Origin: Hwanghaeella grinnelliae
Lineage (GTDB): Bacteria; Pseudomonadota; Alphaproteobacteria; UBA8366; Aestuariispiraceae
Assembly: GCF_004005845.1 (NCBI RefSeq)
Contig: NZ_SADE01000002.1
Span: 806,421 to 870,420 of the forward strand
Direction: 5' to 3'
DNA length: 64,000 bases
Under the pieces are notes generated by a model. It was not told where the DNA came from, made no database searches, and saw nothing but the letters and a program-made list of their open reading frames with translations. Shown piece by piece: positions 7,918-16,485 of the stretch. The stretch's first letter is position 1. Every line of letters starts with the position of its first letter. The translations under genes were made by a program, and so were the position numbers.

Positions 7918-10346
7918 CTGTAGCCGCGCCAGGCGGGAACAACTCCCACGACGATAGACCGGTTCCCACCGTTTGGATTCCGCGTCCGCAGGAGGATGCC
8001 GAAGCCCTGGCGGAAGCCTTGGTTGCGGAAGGCATACGGCCGTTAATAGCACCGGTGATGACCATTGCGTACCGGCAGGTCGACGTACTTTTGGACGGTG
8101 TCGGTGCCGTACTCTTCACCTCGGCCAACGGCGTACGTGCCTTTGTGCGCCAAAGTAGCCGCCGGGATCTAACGGTGTATGCGGTTGGCGCCAATACGGG
8201 CGACGAGGCGCGTACGTCCGGTTTTGCCGACGTACAAGTGGCCGGCGGCGATGTCGACATACTGGCAGATTTCATCGCCGGGCATCGTAAACCGGCAGAT
8301 GGCGCCCTGCTGCATGTCGCGGGCAGCGAGCGGGCCGGCGATTTGGCGGAACTTCTCAGACAACGAGGATTTTTGGTCGACCGTCGTGTCTTGTATGATG
8401 CCGTGACGGTTGAGGTCCTGCCTGATACGGTTGCGCAGGCGTTGGACGACGGCGCGGTCGATGCGGTTGCCTTGTTTTCACCGCGTACGGCGCGGATCGT
8501 CTGCGACCTATTGGTCAAGGCGGAGCGGCAGGACGCTGCGCCGGGCCTGACGGTATTGTGCCTCAGCGCCAATGTGGCGGAAGCGGCAAAAGCCCTCGAT
8601 TGGCAAGAAATCGTCATTGCGGAGGCCCCGGACCGGGCTTCCCTGTTGCAAGCTGTACGTCTTGCGCTGCAAACTAGGCCAGCGCAAGCAGCCGACACGC
8701 CGAATGTCATTCAGGACGCCAAGGTGGAAGAAGCGGCGAATGGCCCATGGGGATCTATAGCCGGATCCGTTGAGGGGTCCGAGGCGCCGCTGCCGGGAGA
8801 GACCATGAACGATACCAAAGACACTGTACCGGACGAGACGCCGGGAGACGCGCCAGAAGAAGCGGCGAATGAACCGCCTGCCGTTTCGTCGGTAGAAAGA
8901 CTTCCGGACGCCGAAACGGTGATCGAACGCTTCGGTGGTATTCGCCCCATGGCTCAAAAACTTGGTGTCACGCCAAGTACCATCCAAGGGTGGAAGTCGC
9001 GCAACCATATCCCTGAAACCCGCTGGGGCGAAGTCCAGGCCGTCGCCGAACGGGAAGGTGTTTCGCTGAACATAGATGGTGAACAAGTGCGGAAGGCGGA
9101 CGAACTGCCGCCGGTCGCGCAACAGGCTGAGGGTGAGACGATAGAAACGAAAGCAGAAGAAACCGTGGCAGCCGACGACGCTAAAGAACCGGAAAAACGG
9201 CCGGAAGCGGCCCCGGCCCCTTCGGTAGCTGCGGTGCCGGCCGCACCGCGCAAGGCCAGTGGCTTGGCCTGGATCGCGATGATCGTTGCCTTGGCGTCGG
9301 GTGCCGGCCTCGTCACGCAGAGTTATTGGCGCCCGGCGATCGAATCATCGCTTAATGCCCATCTAAGCCAGTTCTTCGGTCCGCCGCCGGCGCCGCCCTC
9401 GGCCCCGCCGGATGCAACCTTGGCCGAATCGGTGGACGCCCTGCAGGCCCGCATTGATGCGCTGGAAAAGCGGCCCGTTCCGCAACCGACCGAGGCAGGC
9501 GGACCGGTCGATGTCGAAGGCGCCCTGGCCCCGTTATCCGACCGCTTGGCGGCCTTGGAAGACGCGATGGCAACGGCGCCGGCAACGTCCGCGGACCAGG
9601 TCAATCTGACACCGCTTAATCAGGCGATTGATGCACTGCGCTCCAGGGTCAATGCAATGGATACCCGGTCCGACGATTCTCTTGAAGCGTTCCGGGCTGA
9701 GTTGTCGACTTTCGCCGATCAGTTCGATGCTATCCGTTCAGGCATTGAAACGGTGACGGACAGGGTCGCCGCCGTTGAACGACGATTGGCGCAGATCGAG
9801 TCCGCCTATGGCGGGCCGAGCGGCAGCGAAGCCGCCTTGGTTCTCACGGTCGGGCAGTTGGACAGCTTGATGGCGGCTTCGGAACCCTTCGGCGGGACAT
9901 TGCAGGATATCGCGGCCCTGGCGCCGGACGACGCGGCCGTGCAAGACGCGGTTGCGGCGCTGGAACCCATGAAGGATGCCGTTATCCCAAGCCGGGCGGA
10001 CATTATCGACGCATTCGCGGATGTCGCGCCGGTGGTCGATCGGGTTGAACGGGTTGCCGGTGCTGAAGGCTGGGTCGACGAAACGCTTGCGGAGCTCCGC
10101 GGTCTTGTCAGCATCCGGCGGACGGATTCCTCGGAATCCGCCCCTGCCGCCTCCCGCGCTGAAGCAGCCTTGGAAAACGGCGATTTGGCTGGGGCCGTGG
10201 CAGCGGTGGAACCGTTGGCCGGCGAAGATGTGGCGATCGCCGACTGGGTTAAAAAAGCCAAACAGCGGATAGCGGCAAGCGCTGCCTTGAAAGGGTTGCG
10301 CGATGCGGCGCTGGCACGGTTGCGCATGGCGGCGACGGGCGGTTGA
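7914..10346 (+). CDS. hemD: uroporphyrinogen-III synthase fused to HTH and mitofilin-like membrane protein
   Basis: An 810-residue protein in one open frame. Residues 1-250 resemble uroporphyrinogen-III synthase (VWIPRPQ start, LFTSANGVRAF, ALFSPRTARIV), a poorly conserved family called mainly by position after hemC. Residues about 335-385 form a Cro/YdaS-like helix-turn-helix (FGGIRPMAQKLGVTPSTIQG). A Pro/Ala/Glu-rich linker precedes one membrane helix near 450-472, then a coiled coil (about 490-650) and a C-terminal mitofilin-like helical domain. In relatives known to me hemD and the mitofilin-like gene are separate. Here an internal ATG at 8805 (residue 298) has GGGAGAG 5 bases upstream, so the membrane protein may also be made alone. 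The fusion could be real, or the break may be only at translation level. Confidence 0.82.
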   Translation: MTVAAPGGNNSHDDRPVPTVWIPRPQEDAEALAEALVAEGIRPLIAPVMTIAYRQVDVLLDGVGAVLFTSANGVRAFVRQSSRRDLTVYAVGANTGDEARTSGFADVQVAGGDVDILADFIAGHRKPADGALLHVAGSERAGDLAELLRQRGFLVDRRVLYDAVTVEVLPDTVAQALDDGAVDAVALFSPRTARIVCDLLVKAERQDAAPGLTVLCLSANVAEAAKALDWQEIVIAEAPDRASLLQAVRLALQTRPAQAADTPNVIQDAKVEEAANGPWGSIAGSVEGSEAPLPGETMNDTKDTVPDETPGDAPEEAANEPPAVSSVERLPDAETVIERFGGIRPMAQKLGVTPSTIQGWKSRNHIPETRWGEVQAVAEREGVSLNIDGEQVRKADELPPVAQQAEGETIETKAEETVAADDAKEPEKRPEAAPAPSVAAVPAAPRKASGLAWIAMIVALASGAGLVTQSYWRPAIESSLNAHLSQFFGPPPAPPSAPPDATLAESVDALQARIDALEKRPVPQPTEAGGPVDVEGALAPLSDRLAALEDAMATAPATSADQVNLTPLNQAIDALRSRVNAMDTRSDDSLEAFRAELSTFADQFDAIRSGIETVTDRVAAVERRLAQIESAYGGPSGSEAALVLTVGQLDSLMAASEPFGGTLQDIAALAPDDAAVQDAVAALEPMKDAVIPSRADIIDAFADVAPVVDRVERVAGAEGWVDETLAELRGLVSIRRTDSSESAPAASRAEAALENGDLAGAVAAVEPLAGEDVAIADWVKKAKQRIAASAALKGLRDAALARLRMAATGG

Positions 10347-10384
10347 AGAATCCGGGTTACGCCGGCTTTAGACGGGATAGATAA

Positions 10385-11587
10385 ATGGTTCGGGCGATAT
10401 TTCTTTTCATCAAGATCGGTCTGATCGTCGCGGCCGCATTGTACCTTGCGAAATATCCGGGCCGAATCAGCCTGGACTGGCAAGGCTGGCATGTGGATAT
10501 CTCCGCCAGTCTGTTTGCCCTGGGTCTGCTGGTCTTCGTCATCCTCGCGATCCTTTTTGCCCGGTTCTCCGGCGGTGTATTGGGCGCCCCTGGGCGGTTC
10601 ATGGAAAACCGGCGGATTGCCCGGCGGGAACGCGGTTACAAGGCGTTGACGAAGGGGTTGGTCGCGGTTGCCGCCGGTGACCCGCAGGAAGCCAGGCGCT
10701 TTGCGCGCAAGGCAGACTCCCTGCTGCACGATCCGCCTTTGACCCGTCTGCTGACTGCTCAGGCGGCACAGCTGGAAGGGGATTCGAAGGCGGCAACCAA
10801 GTATTTCGAGGAAATGCTGGAAGACCAGGACATGGCCTTCCTGGGTACGCGGGGCCTGTTGATGCAGGCGATTAGCGACGGTGACACCGCCAAGGCGCGT
10901 CAACTCGCGGAAAAGGCATTTAACCTGCGGCCCTCGACCGGGTGGGCGGCCCGCCACCTGCTGGACCTGCAACGGGAAGGCGGAGATCTGGACGCTGCCT
11001 TGAAGACCGCGGATACGGCGCTGCGATACAAAGCGCTGCCCGAAGGGGAAGGCAAACGAACCAAGGCCAAGCTTCTAATCGCCAAGGCTCAGGAACTGCG
11101 CAGCGCCGGCGATCACGAACAGGCCCTGAAACTGTCCAACCAAGCCAACAAATTGGCGGACAACCTACCGGAAGGCGTAACCTTGTCCGCCAGGTTGCTT
11201 GCCTTGCGCGGCAAGGACAGCAAGGCCGCACGTGTGTTGGAGGACGCCTGGAGCAAGGATCCCGATCCGGCGATCAGCCGTGCCTATCGCGATATCGCAC
11301 CGGAGGGGGCAAGTCCGCTGGAACAGGTGAAGCGCTTCGAACATCTGCTCAGCCTTAATCCGAACCATACGGAAAGCCATATCGCTTTGGCGGAGGCCGC
11401 CTTGAAGGCAGGCCTTTGGGGCGAAGCCAGAAATCACCTGGATATCGTGGCAAAGCGGAGCAAGGTTCCCGGACCCCGGATCTGCCGTTTGATGGCGGAA
11501 CTGGAGGAATCGGAACACGGCGATTTGGAAAAGGCTCGTTACTGGCTGGCCATCGCCACCGGCGAGGATGCCGTCGCTGCCGAATAG
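10385..11587 (+). CDS. hemY: HemY-like TPR membrane protein
   Basis: A 400-residue protein of the proteobacterial HemY family (not protoporphyrinogen oxidase). It has two N-terminal membrane helices (about 1-25 and 38-65), the HemY_N pattern YPGRISLDWQGWHVDIS, then a long helical repeat region of TPR type (LLMQAISDGDTAKARQLAEKA and similar). The family is placed in heme-pathway operons and thought to assist late heme biosynthesis or membrane assembly, with no proven chemistry. It follows hemD by 38 bases and is probably the last gene of the hemC-hemD-hemY operon. Confidence 0.9.
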   Translation: MVRAIFLFIKIGLIVAAALYLAKYPGRISLDWQGWHVDISASLFALGLLVFVILAILFARFSGGVLGAPGRFMENRRIARRERGYKALTKGLVAVAAGDPQEARRFARKADSLLHDPPLTRLLTAQAAQLEGDSKAATKYFEEMLEDQDMAFLGTRGLLMQAISDGDTAKARQLAEKAFNLRPSTGWAARHLLDLQREGGDLDAALKTADTALRYKALPEGEGKRTKAKLLIAKAQELRSAGDHEQALKLSNQANKLADNLPEGVTLSARLLALRGKDSKAARVLEDAWSKDPDPAISRAYRDIAPEGASPLEQVKRFEHLLSLNPNHTESHIALAEAALKAGLWGEARNHLDIVAKRSKVPGPRICRLMAELEESEHGDLEKARYWLAIATGEDAVAAE

Positions 11588-11669
11588 ACCGGCATGTATC
11601 TCTGCGGGACCCAATTGCCATTCTAGGGCCAAGACCGCGATTCCATCGATTCAAGGCGCTCTATAAGCG

Positions 11670-11699
11670 TTGACGATAATTTTGCCGGGCGGCTATGGT
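11670..11699 (+). promoter_or_regulatory. candidate sigma-70-type promoter for the TRAP operon
   Basis: TTGACG at 11670-11675 and TATGGT at 11694-11699 are separated by 18 bases, 41 bases before the dctP-like start. This is a match of 5/6 and 4/6 to the housekeeping consensus. The gene itself has an excellent ribosome binding site (GGGAGGAAATTAATG). Confidence 0.4.
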
Positions 11700-11740
11700 C
11701 CGGCTCGAATAATACAAAAAAACCCAATGGGAGGAAATTA

Positions 11741-12733
11741 ATGAAACATATGCTGTTTGCTGCGGGCATGGCCCTGACGATGGGCTTCACCGCCGCACAG
11801 GCGGTTGCCGCCGATGTGACGTTGCGGATTTCCCTGCAATTGCCGATGAAGAGCCATCTGGGGCAAAACCTGTTGGTCTTCAAGGAAGAGGTGGAGTCCA
11901 AGTCGAACGGTGATATCGCCGTCGAAATCTATGACAGTGCCCAACTTTACAAGGATAAGGAAGTTCCCGCAGCTGTCGGGTCCGGCGCCATCGAAATGGG
12001 TGTCGCTTCGCTGACCCGTTATGTCGGCGATATTCCTGCGGTCGACATTTTCTACCAACCCTTCCTGTTCGATACGGAAGCCAAGGTTCGCGCGGCGGTG
12101 GCCAAGGGTTCGCCTATCCGAGACCCGCTCGACAAGGCGATTAAGGGAACCGGCTCCACTGTTTTGTGGTGGCAGGCCTATGGCGGCGCGATCATGCTGT
12201 CGAATGGTGGTCCGGTGAAAACGCCGGCCGACATGGAAGGCAAGAAGGTCCGCGTCTTCGGTAAAACGCTGGGCGATTTCGTTACGGCGGCTGGTGGCGC
12301 GCCCACGCTGATCTCGGGGTCGGAACAGTATCTCGCCTATCAGCGTGGCACGGTCGATATCGGCATGACCGGCGTTTCCGGTGTGAAATCCCGTAAACTT
12401 TGGGAAGTGATGGACACGATCACGGTGACGAACCACGCGGATATCGAGTTTATTGTCGTGGTGAACACGGACTTCTGGAACGGCCTCAGCGATGCGCATA
12501 AGGCGGTCATCGAAGCGGCGGCGGTGAAGGCGGAAAACAGCGTCCGGAATAAAATGTCCGCGATCGAAGCCGCTGCCTATGCTGCCGCGGAAGAAAACGG
12601 CATGACCGTTTATAAGCCGACCGCCGAGGAGCTGGCGGCGTGGCGCGAGGTCTCCCAACCGGTTTATGACGCCTATAAAAAGAAAGCCGGGGATTTGGGT
12701 GTGAAGATCCTGGAAGAAGCGAACAAGCTCTAG
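11741..12733 (+). CDS. dctP: TRAP transporter periplasmic solute-binding protein (DctP family)
   Basis: A 330-residue secreted binding protein. A signal peptide (hydrophobic core FAAGMALTMGFTAAQAVAA) is followed by the DctP fold: VTLRISLQLPMKSHLGQN at the N-terminus, the central YGGAIMLSNGGPVKTPADM and KVRVFGKTLGDFV segments. DctP proteins bind organic acids and hand them to a Na+-coupled QM permease. dctQ and dctM homologs follow on the same strand. The ligand is unknown; the downstream lyase gene hints at a C4 or branched organic acid. A strong hairpin separates it from dctQ. Confidence 0.93.
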   Translation: MKHMLFAAGMALTMGFTAAQAVAADVTLRISLQLPMKSHLGQNLLVFKEEVESKSNGDIAVEIYDSAQLYKDKEVPAAVGSGAIEMGVASLTRYVGDIPAVDIFYQPFLFDTEAKVRAAVAKGSPIRDPLDKAIKGTGSTVLWWQAYGGAIMLSNGGPVKTPADMEGKKVRVFGKTLGDFVTAAGGAPTLISGSEQYLAYQRGTVDIGMTGVSGVKSRKLWEVMDTITVTNHADIEFIVVVNTDFWNGLSDAHKAVIEAAAVKAENSVRNKMSAIEAAAYAAAEENGMTVYKPTAEELAAWREVSQPVYDAYKKKAGDLGVKILEEANKL

Positions 12734-12753
12734 GGTTCGACCTTTTGGTACGC

Positions 12754-12792
12754 GGCGCCGTCCCCCGACCACATGGTCAATGGGGCGGCGCC
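12754..12792 (+). other. stable hairpin between dctP and dctQ
   Basis: GGCGCCG (12754-12760) pairs with CGGCGCC (12786-12792), CCCC with GGGG, and GACC with GGTC around an ACAT loop, giving about 15 base pairs with small bulges. No T run follows, so it is unlikely to end transcription. A stem-loop at this place can protect upstream mRNA and raise binding-protein output over permease, as known for other binding-protein operons. Confidence 0.6.
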
Positions 12793-12847
12793 GGTCTTGT
12801 TCCGGTCCCGTATGGGACGATGCCGATGATCGCCGGACGGTAATCGC

Positions 12848-13360
12848 ATGCAAATATTCAGCAAATTGGTCCGTGGATTGGCCTGGATGGCGGCGTTCCT
12901 GTTCGTCGCGGCCGGGGTCATGCTGACCTATGAGGTTGTCGCCCGGTATTTTTTCACAAAACCGACCATCTGGGCCGCTGAATTGTCCCAGCTTTGCCTG
13001 ATATGGGGATCTCTGGTCGCCATGGCATGGGCGCTTGGTGAACGCAGGCATATCGCGGTTGACGCGGTGGTCTCGCACCTGTCTCCGGCCGTCAGGCGCT
13101 GGACGGATGCCGTCGCGATGCTGGTCATCGCCTGGTTGAGCGCGATGGTGGTTTGGAAAGGCGGGGATATCTTCCTCGACAGTTTCGAACGGGGGCGGAC
13201 AACAGGGTCGATGCTGGATCTTCCGTCCTGGGTTGCCGAATTGGCGGTCCCCTTCGGTTTCGCCGTATTGTTCGTTCAAGCTGTGGTGGAAGCGCTACGG
13301 GCGGCCGCTGGCCACAATACCGTGCCGGATGATATCGGCGAAGGCGGACATTTCGAATGA
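12848..13360 (+). CDS. dctQ: TRAP transporter small permease (DctQ family)
   Basis: A 170-residue inner-membrane protein with four predicted helices, the second flanked by the DctQ-typical segment VARYFFTKPTIWAAELSQ. It partners with the large DctM subunit, whose start overlaps its stop by 4 bases. GGACGG lies about eight bases before the ATG at 12848. The 114-base gap to dctP holds a strong hairpin. A four-helix small subunit is normal for this family. Confidence 0.92.
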   Translation: MQIFSKLVRGLAWMAAFLFVAAGVMLTYEVVARYFFTKPTIWAAELSQLCLIWGSLVAMAWALGERRHIAVDAVVSHLSPAVRRWTDAVAMLVIAWLSAMVVWKGGDIFLDSFERGRTTGSMLDLPSWVAELAVPFGFAVLFVQAVVEALRAAAGHNTVPDDIGEGGHFE

Positions 13361-14631
13361 CGATCATTCTGATTCTGGCCGCTCTGTTCGCGCTGTTGCT
13401 GTTGCGGGTGCCGGTGGCGTTCGCCCTTGCCGGGCTGGGCCTCGCCTTGCTGATACTGGGCGGGTTCTCGCCGCTGATGGCGCCGCAGGCGATCCTCTCC
13501 ACCTTGGATGGGTTCATCCTGTTGGCCGTGCCGCTGTTCCTGCTGATGTCGAACATTCTGTTGAAAGGCGGGGTCGGGCGCGACTTGTTCGGCGCGGTCC
13601 ATGCCTGGGTCGGTCATTGGCCCGGCGGATTGGCGGTGGCGACCATCCTGTCCTGCGGTATTTTTGCGGCGATCTCAGGCTCCTCGGTTGCGACGGCGGC
13701 GACGATCGGTACCGTTGCCATCCCGGAAATGATTAAGCGCGGCTATGAACGGCGCTTCGTCTACGGCTTGTTGGCGGCGGGCGGCACGCTGGGCATTCTG
13801 ATCCCACCGTCGATCCCGATGATCGTCTATGGTTTCATCACCGAGGAATCGGTGATCGCGCTGTTCCTTGCCGGCATCGGGCCCGGCCTGGCGCTGGTCG
13901 TCCTCTTCGTCATCTATGCCATGATCCATGCGCGTTTCATGGGCGGCTATACGAAGGACAGACCGGCCACATGGGCAGAGCGGCGATCCGCCAGTATACG
14001 CGCGTTGCCCAGTATGGCGCTCGCGCTTCTTGTGATCGGGTCGATCTATACCGGCGCCGCCACGCCAACAGAAGCCGCGGCGGTCGGGTTCGCGGCCGCG
14101 TTGTTGATCACCGGGGTGATCCTGCGGACGCTGACTTGGGAGCGGTTCAAGGAAGCGGTCCTGGAATCGATGGCAACCACGGTGGCGATACTGCTGATCG
14201 TCGCCGGCGCAAAGGTCTTCGGAAAGGCCATCACGCTCTACCGGATTCCGCAGGAAATTTCGGTATTCATCACCCAGAACATCGACACGCCGATCATGTT
14301 CATCCTGGTCGTCAGTCTTGTGCTGCTGGTCATGGGCTTGGTTTTCGAGGCGCTTTCCATGGTGCTGATCATGGTGCCGGTTCTGTTGCCTGCGGCGCTG
14401 GGTCTTGGCCTCGACCCGATCTGGTTCGGCATCTACACGGTGGTGATGGTGGAGTGCGCCTTGATCACACCGCCGGTCGGGCTGAACCTTTATGTCATTC
14501 AATCGGTCGCCAGGGTGTCGCTATCCGACGTGGCGCGCGGTGTCATACCCTTCTTGGGCTTGATGTTCTTGACGGTCGTCCTGTTGTATCTGTGGCCAGA
14601 CCTTGCGCTTTATATTCCTTTCAAACTGTAA
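13357..14631 (+). CDS. dctM: TRAP transporter large permease (DctM family)
   Basis: A 424-residue inner-membrane transport subunit with about 12 hydrophobic segments. Family hallmarks are LSCGIFAAISGSSVATAATI near residue 100 and GTLGILIPPSIPMIVYG near 145, which line the substrate/Na+ site in this family. Together with DctP and DctQ it imports an organic acid using the sodium gradient. The overlap with dctQ (ATGA) shows coupling, and a lyase gene follows 24 bases after the stop. Confidence 0.95.
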   Translation: MTIILILAALFALLLLRVPVAFALAGLGLALLILGGFSPLMAPQAILSTLDGFILLAVPLFLLMSNILLKGGVGRDLFGAVHAWVGHWPGGLAVATILSCGIFAAISGSSVATAATIGTVAIPEMIKRGYERRFVYGLLAAGGTLGILIPPSIPMIVYGFITEESVIALFLAGIGPGLALVVLFVIYAMIHARFMGGYTKDRPATWAERRSASIRALPSMALALLVIGSIYTGAATPTEAAAVGFAAALLITGVILRTLTWERFKEAVLESMATTVAILLIVAGAKVFGKAITLYRIPQEISVFITQNIDTPIMFILVVSLVLLVMGLVFEALSMVLIMVPVLLPAALGLGLDPIWFGIYTVVMVECALITPPVGLNLYVIQSVARVSLSDVARGVIPFLGLMFLTVVLLYLWPDLALYIPFKL

Positions 14632-14655
14632 AATACCGAATCAGGAGCCGTTCCC

Positions 14656-15525
14656 ATGACTCAGCCCAACAAACTCCGCGCCTTGCTGCGGACCGACCGC
14701 CTGCATGTCATGCCCTGCTGTTTCGATGCCCTGTCGGCGAAAATGATCGAACAGGAAGGCTTCGGTCTGACCTTTATGTCCGGCTTTGCGGCCTCTGCCT
14801 CACGCATCGGTGCGCCGGATCTGGGCTTGATGAGTTATGGGGAAGTCGTCGACCAAGCGCGCAACATTTGTGACGCTACCAATTTCCCGGTGATCGGGGA
14901 CGGCGATACCGGCTATGGCAATGCCATGAATGTCCGGCGCACGGTGTCAGGCTTTGCCCGGGTGGGCTGCGCCGCGGTGATGATCGAAGACCAGGTCGCG
15001 CCCAAGCGCTGCGGTCACACGCCGGGCAAGGAAGTGGTCGGACGGAATGAAGCTTTCGACCGCATCAAGGCGGCGGTCGATGCGCGCGAAAACGACGATA
15101 TCCTGATTCTGGCGCGGACGGATGCCCGTCATCAACACGGTCTTGGTGAGGCGATTGATCGCGCTGCGAAATTCGCCGAATTGGGCGCGGACATCCTGTT
15201 TGTCGAAGCGCCCAAGACGGTGGCGGAAATGCGTCAGGTCTGTGACGAACTGCCGGGTCCGAAAATGGCGAATATCGTCGAGGGCGGTGAAACCCCGGAT
15301 CTCACCCATGAAGAGCTTCGCGATATCGGCTATGCCATCGCGGCCTATCCGCTGACCTTGATGGCGGCGGCGATGCAGGCAATGACAAAGGCGCTGCATG
15401 CATTGCGCGACGATACGGCCCGGTCGCCGATGCTGATGGATTTCATGGAACTGCGCGACCGGATCGGCTTCAACGAATACTACACCACGTCCTCGGCCTA
15501 CGAGACGTCGAAGCGCGATCACTGA
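14656..15525 (+). CDS. isocitrate lyase/PEP mutase family lyase, methylisocitrate-lyase-like
   Basis: A 289-residue (beta/alpha)8 enzyme of the isocitrate lyase superfamily. The Mg-binding GDGDTGYGN, the catalytic loop PKRCGHTPGK (Cys as general acid, as in isocitrate and methylisocitrate lyases) and LARTDARHQHG are all present. The Cys-containing loop argues for C-C lyase activity rather than PEP mutase. Substrates in the family include 2-methylisocitrate, 2,3-dimethylmalate and oxaloacetate. Context with a TRAP importer (24-base gap, CAGGAGC ribosome site) suggests it cleaves the imported acid or a product of it. It has no citrate synthase or prpD neighbour, so a prpB role is doubtful. Confidence 0.85.
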   Translation: MTQPNKLRALLRTDRLHVMPCCFDALSAKMIEQEGFGLTFMSGFAASASRIGAPDLGLMSYGEVVDQARNICDATNFPVIGDGDTGYGNAMNVRRTVSGFARVGCAAVMIEDQVAPKRCGHTPGKEVVGRNEAFDRIKAAVDARENDDILILARTDARHQHGLGEAIDRAAKFAELGADILFVEAPKTVAEMRQVCDELPGPKMANIVEGGETPDLTHEELRDIGYAIAAYPLTLMAAAMQAMTKALHALRDDTARSPMLMDFMELRDRIGFNEYYTTSSAYETSKRDH

Positions 15526-15530
15526 GCGGA

Positions 15531-16274
15531 TCACGTTGCTTTCGGTTGTCCGCAGAGTTTCAGGGCCAGCGGCGTCAACTCCTCAAGTTTGCGGGTGTTC
15601 AGGACTTCACAGACTGTGGGCGTCGGAAAGCGAACGATGTTTTCCGCCTTTAGTTTCTTGATCTCACGTGTGACGGTTGCCGCGTTAAGGCAAAGAAAAT
15701 CGGCGATGTCCTCGCGTGACAAAGGTAGCGCAACAGCCACGGTTTCGTCGGTAATTCCGCGAAACCGTTTTGCGCGGTTCACCATCGCGGACAGGAATGT
15801 GCACAACCGTTCGCGGGCGTTGAACCGTCCCAACAGCAGACGATGCGCCAAACCGCTTTCCATTTCCGCCTCGGTCAGGTCGAAAAACGCACGGAACTTT
15901 TCACCGTCCGCGTAAAGCGCCTCGCGATTTTCAGCGAAGGTGCCCTCGCAGACGTCGGTCTCCGTCAGGGCTTCGTCCCAAATTTCAGGTGCCACCGATT
16001 TGGCGGGGCGCATGGCGTCGCCGGGCATTCGCAAGCAGAGCAATTGACGGCGCCCATCCGCCAAGGTCGCGGACGTCGCAACCATGCCAGATCGGATAAC
16101 CCGAATCCGCGTTTCAGTCGATGTATCCAACGGCAACCGGTCACCACGCTTATACCGTCGGTGAATCACCTGCGGACCGATATGGCGTGCGAAGAGGCAT
16201 TGGCACGATGTCAGGCAAGGCCCGACAGACGCTTCGACAACTTGGATCGGATTTTCTTGGGATATTTTGTTCAT
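15531..16274 (-). CDS. FNR-type Crp family transcriptional regulator
   Basis: A 247-residue regulator. The ATG at 16274 is chosen because a perfect AGGAGG lies upstream; longer in-frame starts lack this. N-terminal Cys20, Cys24 and Cys26 plus Cys109 in TDVCEGTF match the four-cysteine plan of oxygen-sensing FNR (the central VCE motif aligns with FNR Cys122), though the N-terminal spacing CxxxCxC is unusual. The C-terminal HTH is LSREDIADFLCLNAATVTRE. The position of the FNR glutamate that contacts TTGAT is alanine here, so the DNA target probably differs. It is divergent from a multiheme cytochrome gene and is a likely regulator of it. Confidence 0.88.
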   Translation of the reverse strand: MNKISQENPIQVVEASVGPCLTSCQCLFARHIGPQVIHRRYKRGDRLPLDTSTETRIRVIRSGMVATSATLADGRRQLLCLRMPGDAMRPAKSVAPEIWDEALTETDVCEGTFAENREALYADGEKFRAFFDLTEAEMESGLAHRLLLGRFNARERLCTFLSAMVNRAKRFRGITDETVAVALPLSREDIADFLCLNAATVTREIKKLKAENIVRFPTPTVCEVLNTRKLEELTPLALKLCGQPKAT

Positions 16275-16380
16275 TGGCGGCCTCCTTTCCCTTCGAGAGG
16301 ATCCAACGCCATGAAAATAGTCCCACAGGCCTGCCCGTTCTTTGTCCTGAATCAACTTCGTAAGAAATTCCTGTAAATTT

Positions 16381-16394
16381 CTGACCTATGTCAG
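16381..16394. promoter_or_regulatory. candidate Crp/FNR-family operator
   Basis: CTGAC-CTAT-GTCAG is a perfect inverted repeat with the 5-4-5 geometry of FNR/NNR sites (consensus TTGAY-N4-RTCAA), differing in the outermost base. It lies between the FNR-like gene and the multiheme cytochrome gene, 92 bases before the cytochrome start. Binding by the adjacent regulator is an inference. Confidence 0.55.
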
Positions 16395-16485
16395 CGCGGC
16401 AGTGAAAAATATCAGGCTACCATCCAGTTCAAATTGCCGGACCTGTGGGGTGGAGCCGGCTCTTGCATGAGAACGGGGGATCCTC

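Noticed and set aside
11738-13279. 513-codon minus-strand open frame
   Set aside because: Runs across dctP, the intergenic hairpin and dctQ antisense; composition is shadow-like.
16381-16394. Reading of the 14-bp palindrome as a terminator
   Set aside because: Only a 5-bp stem with 4-base loop and no T run, and it lies upstream of two divergent starts.
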